Positions 35,485-44,215 are shown, numbered from the stretch's first letter. The stretch: 64,000 nucleotides of DNA from Micromonospora lutea (GCF_016863535.1 NZ_BOPB01000010.1:160339-224338), one strand, 5' to 3'. Notes: a model not told the origin generated them from the sequence alone. Numbers and translations: made by a program.

Positions 35485-36669
35485 TCACTCAGCGCGCAGG
35501 GCCACCACCGGATCGAGCCGACCGGCACGCTGGGCGGGCACCACCCCGAAGACGATGCCGACCGCCGCCGAGACACCGAACGCCAGTGCCAACGACCACC
35601 ACGTCACCGCCGCCGGGATGGGTGAGAGAGCGGCCACCAGCAGTGCGCCGCCCACCCCGAGCGCCATCCCGGTGAGTCCGCCGACGGAGGTCAGCAGCAC
35701 CGCCTCCAGCAGAAACTGCACGCCGATGTCCCGGGGGCGAGCACCGACCGCCTTGCGCAGACCGATCTCCCGGGTCCGCTCCCGAACCGAGACGAGCATG
35801 ATGTTGGAGACGCCAACCCCACCGACCAGCAGCGAGATGCCCGCGATGGCGGCCAGCACACCGGTCAGGATGCCGAGGATGTCACCCAGCACACCGAGGA
35901 TCTGCTCCTGGGTGACGGCGCTGAACTCGGTACCCGGGTGCCGGCCGTTCAGCTCGGCCACGATCCGCTCGCCCAGTTCGTCGATCCGCTCCCGGTCCGG
36001 AGCCTTCACCGCGATGGCGTCGACCCGCTGGGTGCCGTAGAGCCGCTGCGCCGCCGTCACCGGTATGTGCACCTCGTCGTCCCGGTCGACCCCGAGGCTC
36101 TGCCCGAGCGGGGTGAAGACGCCGATCACCCGGAAACGCACGCCTGCCACGTTGATCTGCTGACCGACCGCCTCCCGGTCCGGAAAGAGGACCCGGGCGA
36201 CCGAGTTGCCGAGCACCGCGACCCGCCGGCCGGTGTCCACGTCGGAGCCGGTCAGGTAACGCCCCCGGGCGACTTCCCGGGCGAAGACCGTGGGGGTCGT
36301 CTCCAGCACCCCCTGGACGGTGGTGAAGTCCTCCCGGTTACCGGCCCGCACGGTCGCTCCGGAGGCGACCGTCACGGCCACCCGGTTCGGATCACCGACC
36401 ACCCGGCCGACGGCGTCCACGTCCTGAAGGGTGAGCGGAGAGAGCGCCGGCGCGCTACCCACGTCCAGGCGCCCGGGCACGACCAGCAGCAGGTTGGAGC
36501 CGAGGCCCTCCACCTGCTGCTCCACCCGCTGCTTGGTGCCGGTGCCGATGGCCACCAGCAACACCACGGAGGCCACCCCGATGATCACCCCGAGCATGGT
36601 CAACGCGCTGCGCATCCGGTTCGCGCGCAGCGCGTCCCACGCCACCCGCCACGCCTCGGCCAACCTCAC
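35485..36669 (-). CDS. MacB/FtsX-type ABC transporter permease
   Basis: 394 residues. A MacB-periplasmic-core architecture: first membrane helix at about 18-42 (MRSALTMLGVIIGVASVVLLVAIG), a long extracytoplasmic domain (about 45-270, KQRVEQQVEGLGSNLLLVVPG, VARGRYLTGSDVDTGRRVAVLG), then three helices near the C-terminus with the FtsX signature IMLVSVRERTREIGLRKAVGA. With the overlapping ATPase and the MacA-like adaptor it forms a tripartite-like exporter for an unknown substrate (mechanotransmission type, no outer membrane channel in this Gram-positive). ATG 36669 overlaps the ATPase stop by four bases. Confidence 0.9.
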   Translation of the reverse strand: MRLAEAWRVAWDALRANRMRSALTMLGVIIGVASVVLLVAIGTGTKQRVEQQVEGLGSNLLLVVPGRLDVGSAPALSPLTLQDVDAVGRVVGDPNRVAVTVASGATVRAGNREDFTTVQGVLETTPTVFAREVARGRYLTGSDVDTGRRVAVLGNSVARVLFPDREAVGQQINVAGVRFRVIGVFTPLGQSLGVDRDDEVHIPVTAAQRLYGTQRVDAIAVKAPDRERIDELGERIVAELNGRHPGTEFSAVTQEQILGVLGDILGILTGVLAAIAGISLLVGGVGVSNIMLVSVRERTREIGLRKAVGARPRDIGVQFLLEAVLLTSVGGLTGMALGVGGALLVAALSPIPAAVTWWSLALAFGVSAAVGIVFGVVPAQRAGRLDPVVALRAE

Positions 36670-37373
36670 GCGTCGGCCCCGCCGTCCGCGCTGTCGGCGA
36701 CCACCACGCCGTCGCGCATCGCGATGCGCCGCCGGGCCCGGGCCGCCACCTCCGCGTCGTGGGTGACCATCACCAGCGCCACCCCGGATTCGACGTTGAG
36801 CCGTTCCAGCAGTTCCAGCACGGCGGCGCCGGTGGTGCTGTCCAGGTTGCCCGTCGGCTCGTCGGCCAGCAGCACAGTCGGATCCGTGACCAGCGCCCGG
36901 GCGATCGCCACCCGCTGTTGCTCGCCGCCGGAGAGCTGGTTGGGCCGGTGGTGCAGCCGGTGTCCCAGACCGACCCGCCCGAGCATCGCGGCGGCGCGCT
37001 CACGCCGCTGGCGCGCGCCCACGCCCCGGTACACCAGCGGCAACGCCACGTTGTCCACCGCCGAGGTACGCGGCAGCAGGTGAAACGCCTGGAACACGAA
37101 GCCGATCGTCTCGTTGCGCAGCCGGGCCAGCTCCGGGGCGGAGAGGGTGCCCACCTCCCGGCCACCGATCACCAGCCGGCCGCCGCTGGGGCGGTCCAGG
37201 CCACCGAGCAGATGCATCAGCGTGGACTTGCCGGACCCGGAGGGCCCGATCAGCGCGACGTAGTCCCCGGCCCCGATGGTCAGCGACACACCCCGCAGGG
37301 CGGGCACGGAGACCCCGTCCAACTCGTACGTCCGGGACACCTCGACCGCCTCGATCGCCGGATCCCGGCTCAC
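36666..37373 (-). CDS. MacB/LolD-type ABC transporter ATP-binding protein
   Basis: 235 residues. Walker A GPSGSGKST, Q-loop in FVFQAFHLLP, signature LSGGEQQRVAIARAL, Walker B VLLADEPTGNLDS and H-loop VMVTHDAEV. The size and the signature spacing fit the LolD/MacB group. It works with the permease encoded immediately downstream and with the adaptor upstream; each junction overlaps by four bases (ATGA), so the three genes are one operon. Confidence 0.95.
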   Translation of the reverse strand: MSRDPAIEAVEVSRTYELDGVSVPALRGVSLTIGAGDYVALIGPSGSGKSTLMHLLGGLDRPSGGRLVIGGREVGTLSAPELARLRNETIGFVFQAFHLLPRTSAVDNVALPLVYRGVGARQRRERAAAMLGRVGLGHRLHHRPNQLSGGEQQRVAIARALVTDPTVLLADEPTGNLDSTTGAAVLELLERLNVESGVALVMVTHDAEVAARARRRIAMRDGVVVADSADGGADA

Positions 37374-38758
37374 CCGATCTCCTGGCCCTCGCGGACCTGG
37401 TCGGTGCCCCGGATCACGATCCGGTCGCCGGCCTGCACCCCGTCGACGATCTGCACCAGGTCCTGGCCCTGGACGCCGACGGTGACCACGGCCCGGTCGG
37501 CCCGACCGTCGCGGACCAACCAGACGGTGTCCCGGCCGTCGACCGAGAAGAGCGCCGACGCGGGCACGGTCACCGCGTCCGCCTCCTCCCGGACCCGAAG
37601 CCGCAGGACCGCGTTCATCCCGGGGCGCGGGGTGGGCGCCGGCTCGGCCTCACCGAAGCTGCCGGGGCCGAGGGCGAGTCGCACCCGGTAGCTCACCCCA
37701 CCCCGAGCCGACGTGCTGGGCAGGACGTCGATCGAACGGACCGTCGCCTGGTAGCTGGCACCGGTGACGGCGTCCAGCTCGACGGTGCCGGTCAGCCCCG
37801 GCCGGACCAGCAGCACGTCCGTCTCGTCGACCTCGGCGAGCAGACCCAGCTCGCGGGTGTCCACCACGGTCAGCACCGGGGTGCCGGCGGTGACCCGACC
37901 ACCGACCGGGACTGCGGTGTCCACGCCCGGCGGCGGTCCGGCCGGCGCGCCGAGGGCCTCCGCACCCATCCCCGACGGCATCCCACCCGATTCGAGCAGC
38001 CCGGCGAGCGCCCCTGCCGAGCCACCGCCGGTGCCGACGCCGCCCGGTTGCACGACCCCGGCGATCGGAGCGCGCAGGGTCAACGCGTCGACGGTCGCCT
38101 TGGCCAGGTCGTACGCCTGCTGTGCCTGGAGCCGCTGGGCGGTGGCGAGCGCGCTGACCGCGCTGTTCAGGTTGCGGACGCCGCGCTGCACCTCCCGTAC
38201 CGCCCGGTCGGCGGCCTGGGCTGCCGATTTGTACTGCCGTTGGGCGGCCTTGACCTGGGTCAGCAGCGCCTTGCGTAGTTCCGGGTCACTGATCTTCGCC
38301 GCCGCGGCGCGGGCGGCGGCGTGTGCCTCGTCGGCGGCGCGGTCGGTGCCGCGCAGCGACCCGGTGAGGTCGCCGCCGCCACCGCCACCACCGGCGCGCT
38401 TCGCGGCGTTCAACGCGGTGCGGGCCTGGCGGAGTCGTTCCCGGGCCGACGGCGAGTGGATCACGGCAAGCACCTGACCCCGCTTGACCCGCTGGCCCGG
38501 TTCCACCCGGAGGCGGGCCAGCGTGCCGTCGGCCGGGGCGGTGAGGGTCGCCGCCGCCCGGGCGACGACCGTGGCGGGAGCGTCGATCTCCTCCGCCACG
38601 GCGGCCCGCGCTGCCGCGGCGAGCGTGATCGACGGTTCGTCACCGTCGCAGGAGGCAGCGGTGGTCAGGGTCAGTACGGTGACGGCGAGCAGGACGGTGA
38701 GCAGGCGGAGCCGCGTGGCTGGCAGCCGCGGCGGGTCGGAGCGGCGCACGCGACACAT
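37370..38758 (-). CDS. MacA-like membrane-fusion adaptor lipoprotein
   Basis: 462 residues. A lipobox-type signal sequence (LLTVLLAVTVLTLTTAASC, Cys at about 37) is followed by a biotinyl-lipoyl hairpin domain (LTAPADGTLARLRVEPGQRVKRGQVLAVIH), a long alpha-helical coiled-coil hairpin (about 100-215), a second lipoyl half (LRAPIAGVVQPGGV) and a beta-barrel/C-terminal region. Adaptors of this type bridge MacB-like ABC transporters to the cell wall side in Gram-positives. A Gly/Ser/Ala-rich insertion (GVGTGGGSAGALAGLLESGG) sits between the lipoyl halves. It heads the operon; ATG 38758 is used. Confidence 0.88.
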   Translation of the reverse strand: MCRVRRSDPPRLPATRLRLLTVLLAVTVLTLTTAASCDGDEPSITLAAAARAAVAEEIDAPATVVARAAATLTAPADGTLARLRVEPGQRVKRGQVLAVIHSPSARERLRQARTALNAAKRAGGGGGGGDLTGSLRGTDRAADEAHAAARAAAAKISDPELRKALLTQVKAAQRQYKSAAQAADRAVREVQRGVRNLNSAVSALATAQRLQAQQAYDLAKATVDALTLRAPIAGVVQPGGVGTGGGSAGALAGLLESGGMPSGMGAEALGAPAGPPPGVDTAVPVGGRVTAGTPVLTVVDTRELGLLAEVDETDVLLVRPGLTGTVELDAVTGASYQATVRSIDVLPSTSARGGVSYRVRLALGPGSFGEAEPAPTPRPGMNAVLRLRVREEADAVTVPASALFSVDGRDTVWLVRDGRADRAVVTVGVQGQDLVQIVDGVQAGDRIVIRGTDQVREGQEIG

Positions 38759-38800
38759 GCTACGAGCCCCTGTCGATGTCGACCCTGGCAGGCCACCCGG

Positions 38801-40189
38801 TCAACGCACCGCGCCGCGAATGTACGCGACGCACTCCTTGTGCAGGCTGGCCCAGCTCTCGTCGAAGATCTCCTCGGAGGTCTGGCGCGGAATCCGGCGG
38901 TCGTGCAGCACCACCTTCGCGAAGGCCAGCAGGCGTTCCTCACCGAACCGCTCGAGGAAGTAGCGCGCGGCGAGGTACGCGATCCCGTAACTGCCGGTCA
39001 CCGCCGCGTCGGAGGTGTCCTCGTCAGGGGCGAGCGTGTCGAGCTTGCCGTCCCAGTCTCCCTTGACCAGCCGCCGGGTGTCGCTCAGCCCGGAGTACCG
39101 GGCGACGGACTGGCCGTCGGCCGCCGCGAGTTCCGCCAGGCCTTCGACCAGCCACCAGGACGACTCGTCCGAGTAGTCCCGCTTCTCGGGCAACGTGGCG
39201 GCATGTGCCAGCTCGTGCCGCAGCACCGTGTCCAGGCCGGGGCCGTAGTCGAAACTGTCGGGCGCGAGGACCAGTTCGTAGTGCCCCCCACCGACGTTGA
39301 CCGCATACCCGGCGCTCCATTTCGGATGGTCACCGCCGTACCAGCGTTTCCACTCCTTCGGTCCGGCGTAGAAGATCCGGTACCGGTCGGGCTTCGTGCC
39401 GGCCACCACGTACTCGTCGGCGACCTTCGCCGCCGCCTCGGCCCGCTTCGACAGACCCGCCAGGCGGTGGCGGTACGCCGGCGGAACGGCCACGATCGTC
39501 CGTTTACCCGTCTTGGTGACCAGCGCGCTGACCTCCCAGGGAAGGCTGCCCGGCTGCCCGTTGGCCCGGTCACCGACGGTCGGTGCCGGCTTCGATTTCC
39601 CGAGCGCGAGCAGGCGCGGCTCGGCACCGTCGCGCCACCGGGTCTCGACGATCAGCGGGCTGGGACGGCAGTCCGGCACCACGAAGCAGTACTGGAACTC
39701 GACCGCCAGCCGCCACTCGCCGGCCTTACCGGCCGTCGTGGGCAGGCCACTCGGCCTGGCCTCCCAGCGGGTCACCCGCAGCGCCCGCAGCGCGGCGTAC
39801 CGTTGCCGCAGGTCGCTCCGGGCGGCGTTGGCGGCGATACCCAGGAAACCCGACCGGTCGCCGCTGAGCAGGGCGGCGGCCTGTTTGTCGAGCTGCGCGG
39901 CGATCCGTTCGGCGACCTGCCGGGCGGCGATCGTGGTGGGGTTCTCCGTCGGAGAGGCAGCGGTGGCCGGCTCGCCGACCTCGACATCGGAGAGCACGCC
40001 GGTCAGCAGCACCGCCGGAATGCCGCCGCTGAGCACCAGCAGCACGGCACCCAGTGCCGCCCACAGCCGCCACCGTCGACGCGGCCGACGCGGGGGCACC
40101 GGGCCGACATCGGGCAGCACCACCGCCGGAGGATGCGTCGCCTCGATGGTCAAGGGTTGGTCGTCGCCCGCGGGGCCCCCGTGGTTCAC
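38801..40189 (-). CDS. Membrane-anchored HExxH metallopeptidase-like protein
   Basis: 462 residues. Cytoplasmic N-terminus of about 35 residues, one membrane segment (about 40-60, WALGAVLLVLSGGIPAVLL region), then a long extracytoplasmic domain. A gluzincin-type zinc motif HELAH is in VLRHELAHAATLP, with the downstream Glu candidate in WWLVEGLAELAAADG about 20 residues later. The central region (YAGPKEWKRWYGGDHPKWSAGYAV) precedes it. This matches the peptidase-MA-like/basic secretory protein fold. A cell-surface protease or cell-wall-associated hydrolase is likely, but substrates are unknown. It is 42 bp upstream of the MacA gene on the same strand, so it may be part of that operon. Confidence 0.75.
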   Translation of the reverse strand: MNHGGPAGDDQPLTIEATHPPAVVLPDVGPVPPRRPRRRWRLWAALGAVLLVLSGGIPAVLLTGVLSDVEVGEPATAASPTENPTTIAARQVAERIAAQLDKQAAALLSGDRSGFLGIAANAARSDLRQRYAALRALRVTRWEARPSGLPTTAGKAGEWRLAVEFQYCFVVPDCRPSPLIVETRWRDGAEPRLLALGKSKPAPTVGDRANGQPGSLPWEVSALVTKTGKRTIVAVPPAYRHRLAGLSKRAEAAAKVADEYVVAGTKPDRYRIFYAGPKEWKRWYGGDHPKWSAGYAVNVGGGHYELVLAPDSFDYGPGLDTVLRHELAHAATLPEKRDYSDESSWWLVEGLAELAAADGQSVARYSGLSDTRRLVKGDWDGKLDTLAPDEDTSDAAVTGSYGIAYLAARYFLERFGEERLLAFAKVVLHDRRIPRQTSEEIFDESWASLHKECVAYIRGAVR

Positions 40190-40262
40190 CGGCGAAGGGT
40201 ACGGCCTGCGGTGGTGCCGGCGGAAGTGTGGCCGCGACCGGCCACTGCTGCCGTCCGGAGGT

Positions 40263-40850
40263 TCAGGCAGCGTCGGGCTCCCCCGGCGTGGGCCAGGAAC
40301 GAAACGCGACGTCCAGCGCGGCGATCATCCGGTCGAAGGAACTGTCGACGGCGCGGGGTAGTCCGAAATCGCCGGTCGCCTCCAGCGAGACGAAGCCGTG
40401 CACCGCCGCGCGGAACATCCGGACCCCGTCCACTGCGGCGTCGCCTTCGATGCCGTACCCCCGCAGGATGGCGTAGACGACGCCGACCGCGCGCTCCCCG
40501 GCGGCCAAGTGCGCCGGGTCGGCCGGATCCGGTACCCGCTGGGTGGCCGGATAGCGGCCGGGGTGCCGACGGGCGTACGAGCGGTAGGCGGCGGCGACGG
40601 CCCGCAGTGCCGCCGCGCCGCTACGGCCGGCGGCGACTGTGGTCATCTCGTCGGCGATCTCGGCGGTAGCCAGCGCGGACAGTTGCTGCGCGAGCGCCTC
40701 GGCGCCTTTGACGTGCTTGTAGAGGCTGGGCAGCGCCACGCCGAGCCGGTTCGCCAGCGCGGCGAGGGTGAGCCGGTCATGACCGACCTCATCGACGAGT
40801 CGGGCCGCCTCGCGCACCACGATCTGCGCGTTGAGCCCCGCCCTAGGCAC
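40263..40850 (-). CDS. TetR-family transcriptional regulator
   Basis: 195 residues. TetR HTH at about 10-50 (IVVREAARLVDEVGHDRLTL, then AALANRLGVALPSLYKHVKG), followed by a TetR C-terminal ligand-binding region with the WHG-like motif FRAAVHGFVSLEATGDFGL. GTG 40850 is used because the longer open frame upstream is non-homologous and lies inside the hydrolase gene. It overlaps the last eight bases of the hydrolase gene, so the two are co-transcribed. It very likely controls the promoter ahead of the hydrolase, where two palindromes overlap the -10 region. Confidence 0.88.
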   Translation of the reverse strand: MPRAGLNAQIVVREAARLVDEVGHDRLTLAALANRLGVALPSLYKHVKGAEALAQQLSALATAEIADEMTTVAAGRSGAAALRAVAAAYRSYARRHPGRYPATQRVPDPADPAHLAAGERAVGVVYAILRGYGIEGDAAVDGVRMFRAAVHGFVSLEATGDFGLPRAVDSSFDRMIAALDVAFRSWPTPGEPDAA

Positions 40851-41643
40851 GCTCCACCGCCGCCAGGAAGCCGACCAGCTCGTGGGCCATCGCCTCCGGA
40901 CGGTCGGCGTGCGGGTAGTGCCCCGCGTCGGTGAGCATCCGCGCCTCGGCGACCGGAAAGAGCCGTCGGGCGGCCCGGGCCTCGGCACCGGGGTCGGAGA
41001 AGTCGGGGTCCTTCGTGCCCATCAGCACCAATGCCGGCTGGCGCACCTGCGGGGCGCGGGTGGTCCAGTGCGGCTCCACCGGGTGAATCACCCCCCGCAG
41101 GGGCACCATCCGGCCCGGGCGGCGCAGCGCGACCACGAGCTGCCGGCGGTAATCGGCGTCGTCGGCGGGACGGTGCACCGGGAAGAGCGTGCGGTGGAAC
41201 ATCCCGAACAGCCGCGGACTGCGCAGCACCACGGTCTGTGCCAGCCGCATGAAGGGATTGAGTTTCGGCTGGCTGACGAAGGCGCCGACCAGCACGATGC
41301 CGTCGACCAGGTCCGGCGCATCGGTGGCGGCGAAGACCACGGCCGCGGCGCTGGAGGAGTTGCCCACCAGGACCGCCGGACCGCCGCCGAGGTCACGCAC
41401 CACCGCGAGCAGGTCGCCGCCCACCTCCGCCGGGGCGTACGACGGCCAGCCGGTGGTGGAATCGCCGTGCCCCCGTACGTCGACCGAGGCCACCCGGTAG
41501 CCCGCCGCCACCAGCAGCGGAATCAGGTGCCGGTAGGAGTGGCGGTTCTCCCCCATGCCGTGCGACAGCACCACCAGCGGCCCCTGCCCGTGCACCTCGT
41601 ACGCGATCCGGCCGCCGTCGCGCACCACGAAGCTAGTTGTCAT
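40843..41643 (-). CDS. Alpha/beta-hydrolase
   Basis: 266 residues with the canonical alpha/beta-hydrolase fold. Oxyanion region LSHGMGENRHSY, nucleophile elbow LVGNSSSAAAV (G-N-S-S-S), catalytic Asp region MGTKDPDFSDPGAE and His in MLTDAGHYPHADRPEA. The elbow reads GNSSS rather than GxSxG with Gly at the last position, which is less common. The substrate is unknown; it could detoxify or modify the ligand sensed by the TetR protein encoded in the overlapping downstream gene. ATG 41643 lies directly downstream of a promoter, so the message may be leaderless. Confidence 0.88.
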   Translation of the reverse strand: MTTSFVVRDGGRIAYEVHGQGPLVVLSHGMGENRHSYRHLIPLLVAAGYRVASVDVRGHGDSTTGWPSYAPAEVGGDLLAVVRDLGGGPAVLVGNSSSAAAVVFAATDAPDLVDGIVLVGAFVSQPKLNPFMRLAQTVVLRSPRLFGMFHRTLFPVHRPADDADYRRQLVVALRRPGRMVPLRGVIHPVEPHWTTRAPQVRQPALVLMGTKDPDFSDPGAEARAARRLFPVAEARMLTDAGHYPHADRPEAMAHELVGFLAAVERA

Positions 41644-41679
41644 AGCCAATAGGCTAATGGGCTTAGCTTTCTCGGTCAA
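41643..41679 (-). promoter_or_regulatory. Candidate leaderless promoter with overlapping TetR operators
   Basis: On the minus strand TTGACC (41679-41674) and TAGCCT (41656-41651) are 17 bp apart; the A of the hydrolase ATG (41643) is eight bases past the -10 hexamer, where transcription should start, so the message would have no leader. Two perfect inverted repeats overlap this promoter: TAGCC-AATA-GGCTA (41643-41656) and GCTAA-TGGGC-TTAGC (41653-41667). Their position is what one expects for the operator of the adjacent TetR repressor. Confidence 0.65.
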
Positions 41680-41733
41680 GCAACCACCGCGCACCGCCGA
41701 CCGGATCGATCGGCGGCACGGCCGCTGGCGGAG

Positions 41734-42654
41734 CTACCTGCGGGAGGTGAGCGCGCGGGCGAAGAAGGCCACGTTGGCGGGACGCTCGGCGAGACGACGC
41801 ATCAGATAGCCGTACCAGTCGTCGCCGTAGGGCACGTAGGTGCGCACCGTGTAGCCCTCACCGACCAGGCGGGCCTGCTCCTCCGGCCGGATGCCGTAGA
41901 GCATCTGGAACTCGAAGTGGGCGGGGTCACGGTCGAACCAGCGCGCCCGGTCCTCACCGATGGCGATCAGCCGCGGATCGTGGGTGGCGAGCATCGGATA
42001 GCCGTCGCCGGACATCAGGATGTTGAGGCACCGGACGTACGACTTGTCGACCTCGCGGGCCGACTGGTACGCCACCGACTCCGGCTCCCGGTACGCCCCC
42101 TTGCACAGTCGCACCCGTGACCCGGCCGACGCCAGATCACGGCAGTCGGCCTCGGTACGCCGCAGGTAAGCCTGCAGCACCGCCCCGGTCGACGGATGGT
42201 CCTTGCGAAGCTTGGTCAGGATGTCCAGGGTCGAGTCGGTGGTGGTGTGGTCCTCCATGTCCAGGGTGACCGTGGTGCCCGCCGCCTCGGCGGCGGCGCA
42301 GATCGCCCGGGCGTTGTCGTAGGCGAGTTGCTCGTCGAACGCCTGACCGAGCGCGGAGAGCTTCACACTCACCTCGGCGGCCGGCGTCAACTTCGCCTCG
42401 GCCAGCATCCGCAGCAGCGTGAGGTACTCGTCCCTGGTGGCGTTGGCCTGCTCACCGGTGACGGTGTCCTCGCCGAGATTGTCGAGAGTGACCGAGAGAC
42501 CGTCGTCGACGAGTTCGCGGGTCGCGCGCAACGCGTCGTCGGTCTTGGCGCCGGCGACGAACCGGCGGACGACGTCCCGGGTGAACGGGGCCGTCGCGAC
42601 GAGCCGCTCGACCCGGGATGACCGGGAGGCGGCGAGGATGACGGAACGGAGCAT
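41734..42654 (-). CDS. Proline dehydrogenase
   Basis: 306 residues, a monofunctional PRODH domain (TIM barrel with FAD). Seen: the barrel strand AAEVSVKLSALGQAFDE, VTLDMEDHTTTDSTLDIL, AYLRRTEADCRDLA, RLCKGAYREPESVAY, and the C-terminal FAD/proline segment EFQMLYGIRPEEQARL and YVPYGDDWYGYLMRRLAER (Tyr-Arg-Arg proline-carboxylate site). It oxidises proline to pyrroline-5-carboxylate and passes electrons to the quinone pool. The partner P5C dehydrogenase gene is not adjacent, so it must be elsewhere. Confidence 0.94.
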   Translation of the reverse strand: MLRSVILAASRSSRVERLVATAPFTRDVVRRFVAGAKTDDALRATRELVDDGLSVTLDNLGEDTVTGEQANATRDEYLTLLRMLAEAKLTPAAEVSVKLSALGQAFDEQLAYDNARAICAAAEAAGTTVTLDMEDHTTTDSTLDILTKLRKDHPSTGAVLQAYLRRTEADCRDLASAGSRVRLCKGAYREPESVAYQSAREVDKSYVRCLNILMSGDGYPMLATHDPRLIAIGEDRARWFDRDPAHFEFQMLYGIRPEEQARLVGEGYTVRTYVPYGDDWYGYLMRRLAERPANVAFFARALTSRR

Positions 42655-42722
42655 GAGCCGAGCGTAACTCCCGCCCGACCGCCAGACAGGTTCCCCGTCC
42701 GCCCCGGCCCGGGGCGGACGCG

Positions 42723-43028
42723 ATGGCGTTCATCGGTTACAACCATGTCGTGGAACAACACCCCCGCCGCCGACTTCGATCGGCCTCCGTGCAACTTGGC
42801 GCGCTCACCGTCCTGGCGCTCGCCCTCTCCGGTTGCAACATGACCTCCGACGACGACGATGACGACTGCGCCCTCGGCCCCACCGGCGGTGGTGGGACGG
42901 TCGCCCTGGCCACGCGGGTCCCGACACCGGCTGCCGAGGCCAGCGGCCGTGCCGCCGCCGAACCGGTCAACGCGGCGGTGCCCGAACGCAGCGGTTTCGG
43001 TACCCACCTCGCCTCCTGCGGCGGCTGA
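42723..43028 (+). CDS. Small Asp-rich lipoprotein-like protein
   Basis: 101 residues. A basic start (RRRLRSASVQLG) and hydrophobic core (ALTVLALALSGC) end in a lipobox-like LSGC, so the mature Cys would be acylated. The mature part opens MTSDDDDDDC, a run of six aspartates, followed by a Gly/Pro-rich and low-complexity tail ending SCGG. It resembles no family I can name, but its position immediately before a glutathionylspermidine-synthase-like gene recalls the ygiB-ygiC pair of enterobacteria, where YgiB is also a small membrane/lipoprotein. The start could be ATG 42723 or GTG 42750. Confidence 0.6.
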   Translation: MAFIGYNHVVEQHPRRRLRSASVQLGALTVLALALSGCNMTSDDDDDDCALGPTGGGGTVALATRVPTPAAEASGRAAAEPVNAAVPERSGFGTHLASCGG

Positions 43029-43030
43029 GC

Positions 43031-44197
43031 GTGCGTCGCGAGCCGGCCACACCGCGCCCCGACTGGGACACCACGATCCGCGAACAGGGCCTGGTCTACG
43101 TGGACACGGAGCTGCCCGACGGCGGGGTGATGTCGTACTGGGACGAGACCGCGGCGTACGCCTTCGAACTCGACGAGGTGCTGCGCCTGGAGGAGGCCAC
43201 CGAGGAGCTGCACCGGATGTCCCTGACCGCCGCCGAGCACGTGGTGGCGCGCAACCGGTACGCCGAGTTCGGCATCCCGGAGTGGGCCGCCGAGGCGGTC
43301 GCCCGGTCGTTGCGGGAGACGCCGCCCAGCCTCTACGGCCGCTTCGACCTCTGGTACGACGGCAGTTGGCCGCCCAAGCTGCTGGAGTACAACGCCGACA
43401 CCCCGACCGCGCTGGTCGAGGCGAGCATCACCCAGTGGTACTGGCTGGAGCACACCCGGTCGGAGCTGGACCAGTGGAACAGCCTGCACGAGCGCCTCGT
43501 CGGCGCCTGGGCGAAGATCGGCACCGGACTGCACGACCGGAGGGTGCACGTGGTCTGGTCGAACGAGGAGGAGACCGGCGAGGACCACATGACCGCCGGT
43601 TACCTGGCCGAGACCGCCCGCCAGGCGGGACTGGACGTCGAACTGCTCCCGATCCAGCACCTCGGCTGGGACGGCCGGCGCTTCGTCGACGCCGCCGACC
43701 GCCCGGTCACCACCTGCTTCAAGCTCTACCCCTGGGAGTGGATGCTCGCCGAGCCGTACGGTCCGCTGGCGGTGCAGCCGGGCACCCCGACCACCTGGAT
43801 CGAGCCGGCCTGGAAGCTGCTGCTGTCCAACAAGGCGCTGCTGGCCGTGCTGTGGGAGCTGTATCCGGGGCACGAGCTGCTGCTGCCGGCGTACCTGGAC
43901 ACCCCGCGCGGGATGTCCGAGTACGTTGCCAAGCCGCTGCTCGGTCGGGAGGGTGCCGCGGTGCGGATCGTCACCCCCGGCAGGGAGATCAGCAATCCGG
44001 GTGACTACGGCGACGAGGGCTTCTGCTACCAGGAGTTTCGGGCACTGCCCACGTTCGCCGGGAACCACCTGGTGCTGGGCAGTTGGATCGTCGACGGCGA
44101 ATCGGCGGGGGCCGGGCTGCGGGAGAGCGCCAGCCTGATCACCGACGGCTACGCACGGTTCCTCCCGCACTACATCGACGCGCCACGCCCGGGATGA
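43031..44197 (+). CDS. Glutathionylspermidine-synthase-family ATP-grasp ligase
   Basis: 388 residues, the GspS C-terminal ATP-grasp synthetase domain without the amidase. Signature pieces: YDGSWPPKLLEYNADTPTALVEAS, HVVWSNEEETGEDHMTAGYL, IEPAWKLLLSNKALLAVLW, KPLLGREGAAVRIV and VLGSWIVDGESAGAGLRESASLITDGYARFLPH. E. coli YgiC/YjfC are like this. The enzymes form an amide bond between a carboxylate and an amine using ATP. Glutathione is absent from actinomycetes, so the substrate cannot be glutathionylspermidine. GTG 43031 starts two bases after the lipoprotein stop, so they are co-translated. Confidence 0.88.
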   Translation: MRREPATPRPDWDTTIREQGLVYVDTELPDGGVMSYWDETAAYAFELDEVLRLEEATEELHRMSLTAAEHVVARNRYAEFGIPEWAAEAVARSLRETPPSLYGRFDLWYDGSWPPKLLEYNADTPTALVEASITQWYWLEHTRSELDQWNSLHERLVGAWAKIGTGLHDRRVHVVWSNEEETGEDHMTAGYLAETARQAGLDVELLPIQHLGWDGRRFVDAADRPVTTCFKLYPWEWMLAEPYGPLAVQPGTPTTWIEPAWKLLLSNKALLAVLWELYPGHELLLPAYLDTPRGMSEYVAKPLLGREGAAVRIVTPGREISNPGDYGDEGFCYQEFRALPTFAGNHLVLGSWIVDGESAGAGLRESASLITDGYARFLPHYIDAPRPG

Positions 44198-44215
44198 GTC
44201 GTCTACGGTTGAGAC

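Noticed and set aside
40851..40988. Longer version of the TetR protein starting at 40988
   Set aside because: The extra N-terminal codons lie inside the hydrolase gene and lack the TetR pattern; GTG 40850 fits better.
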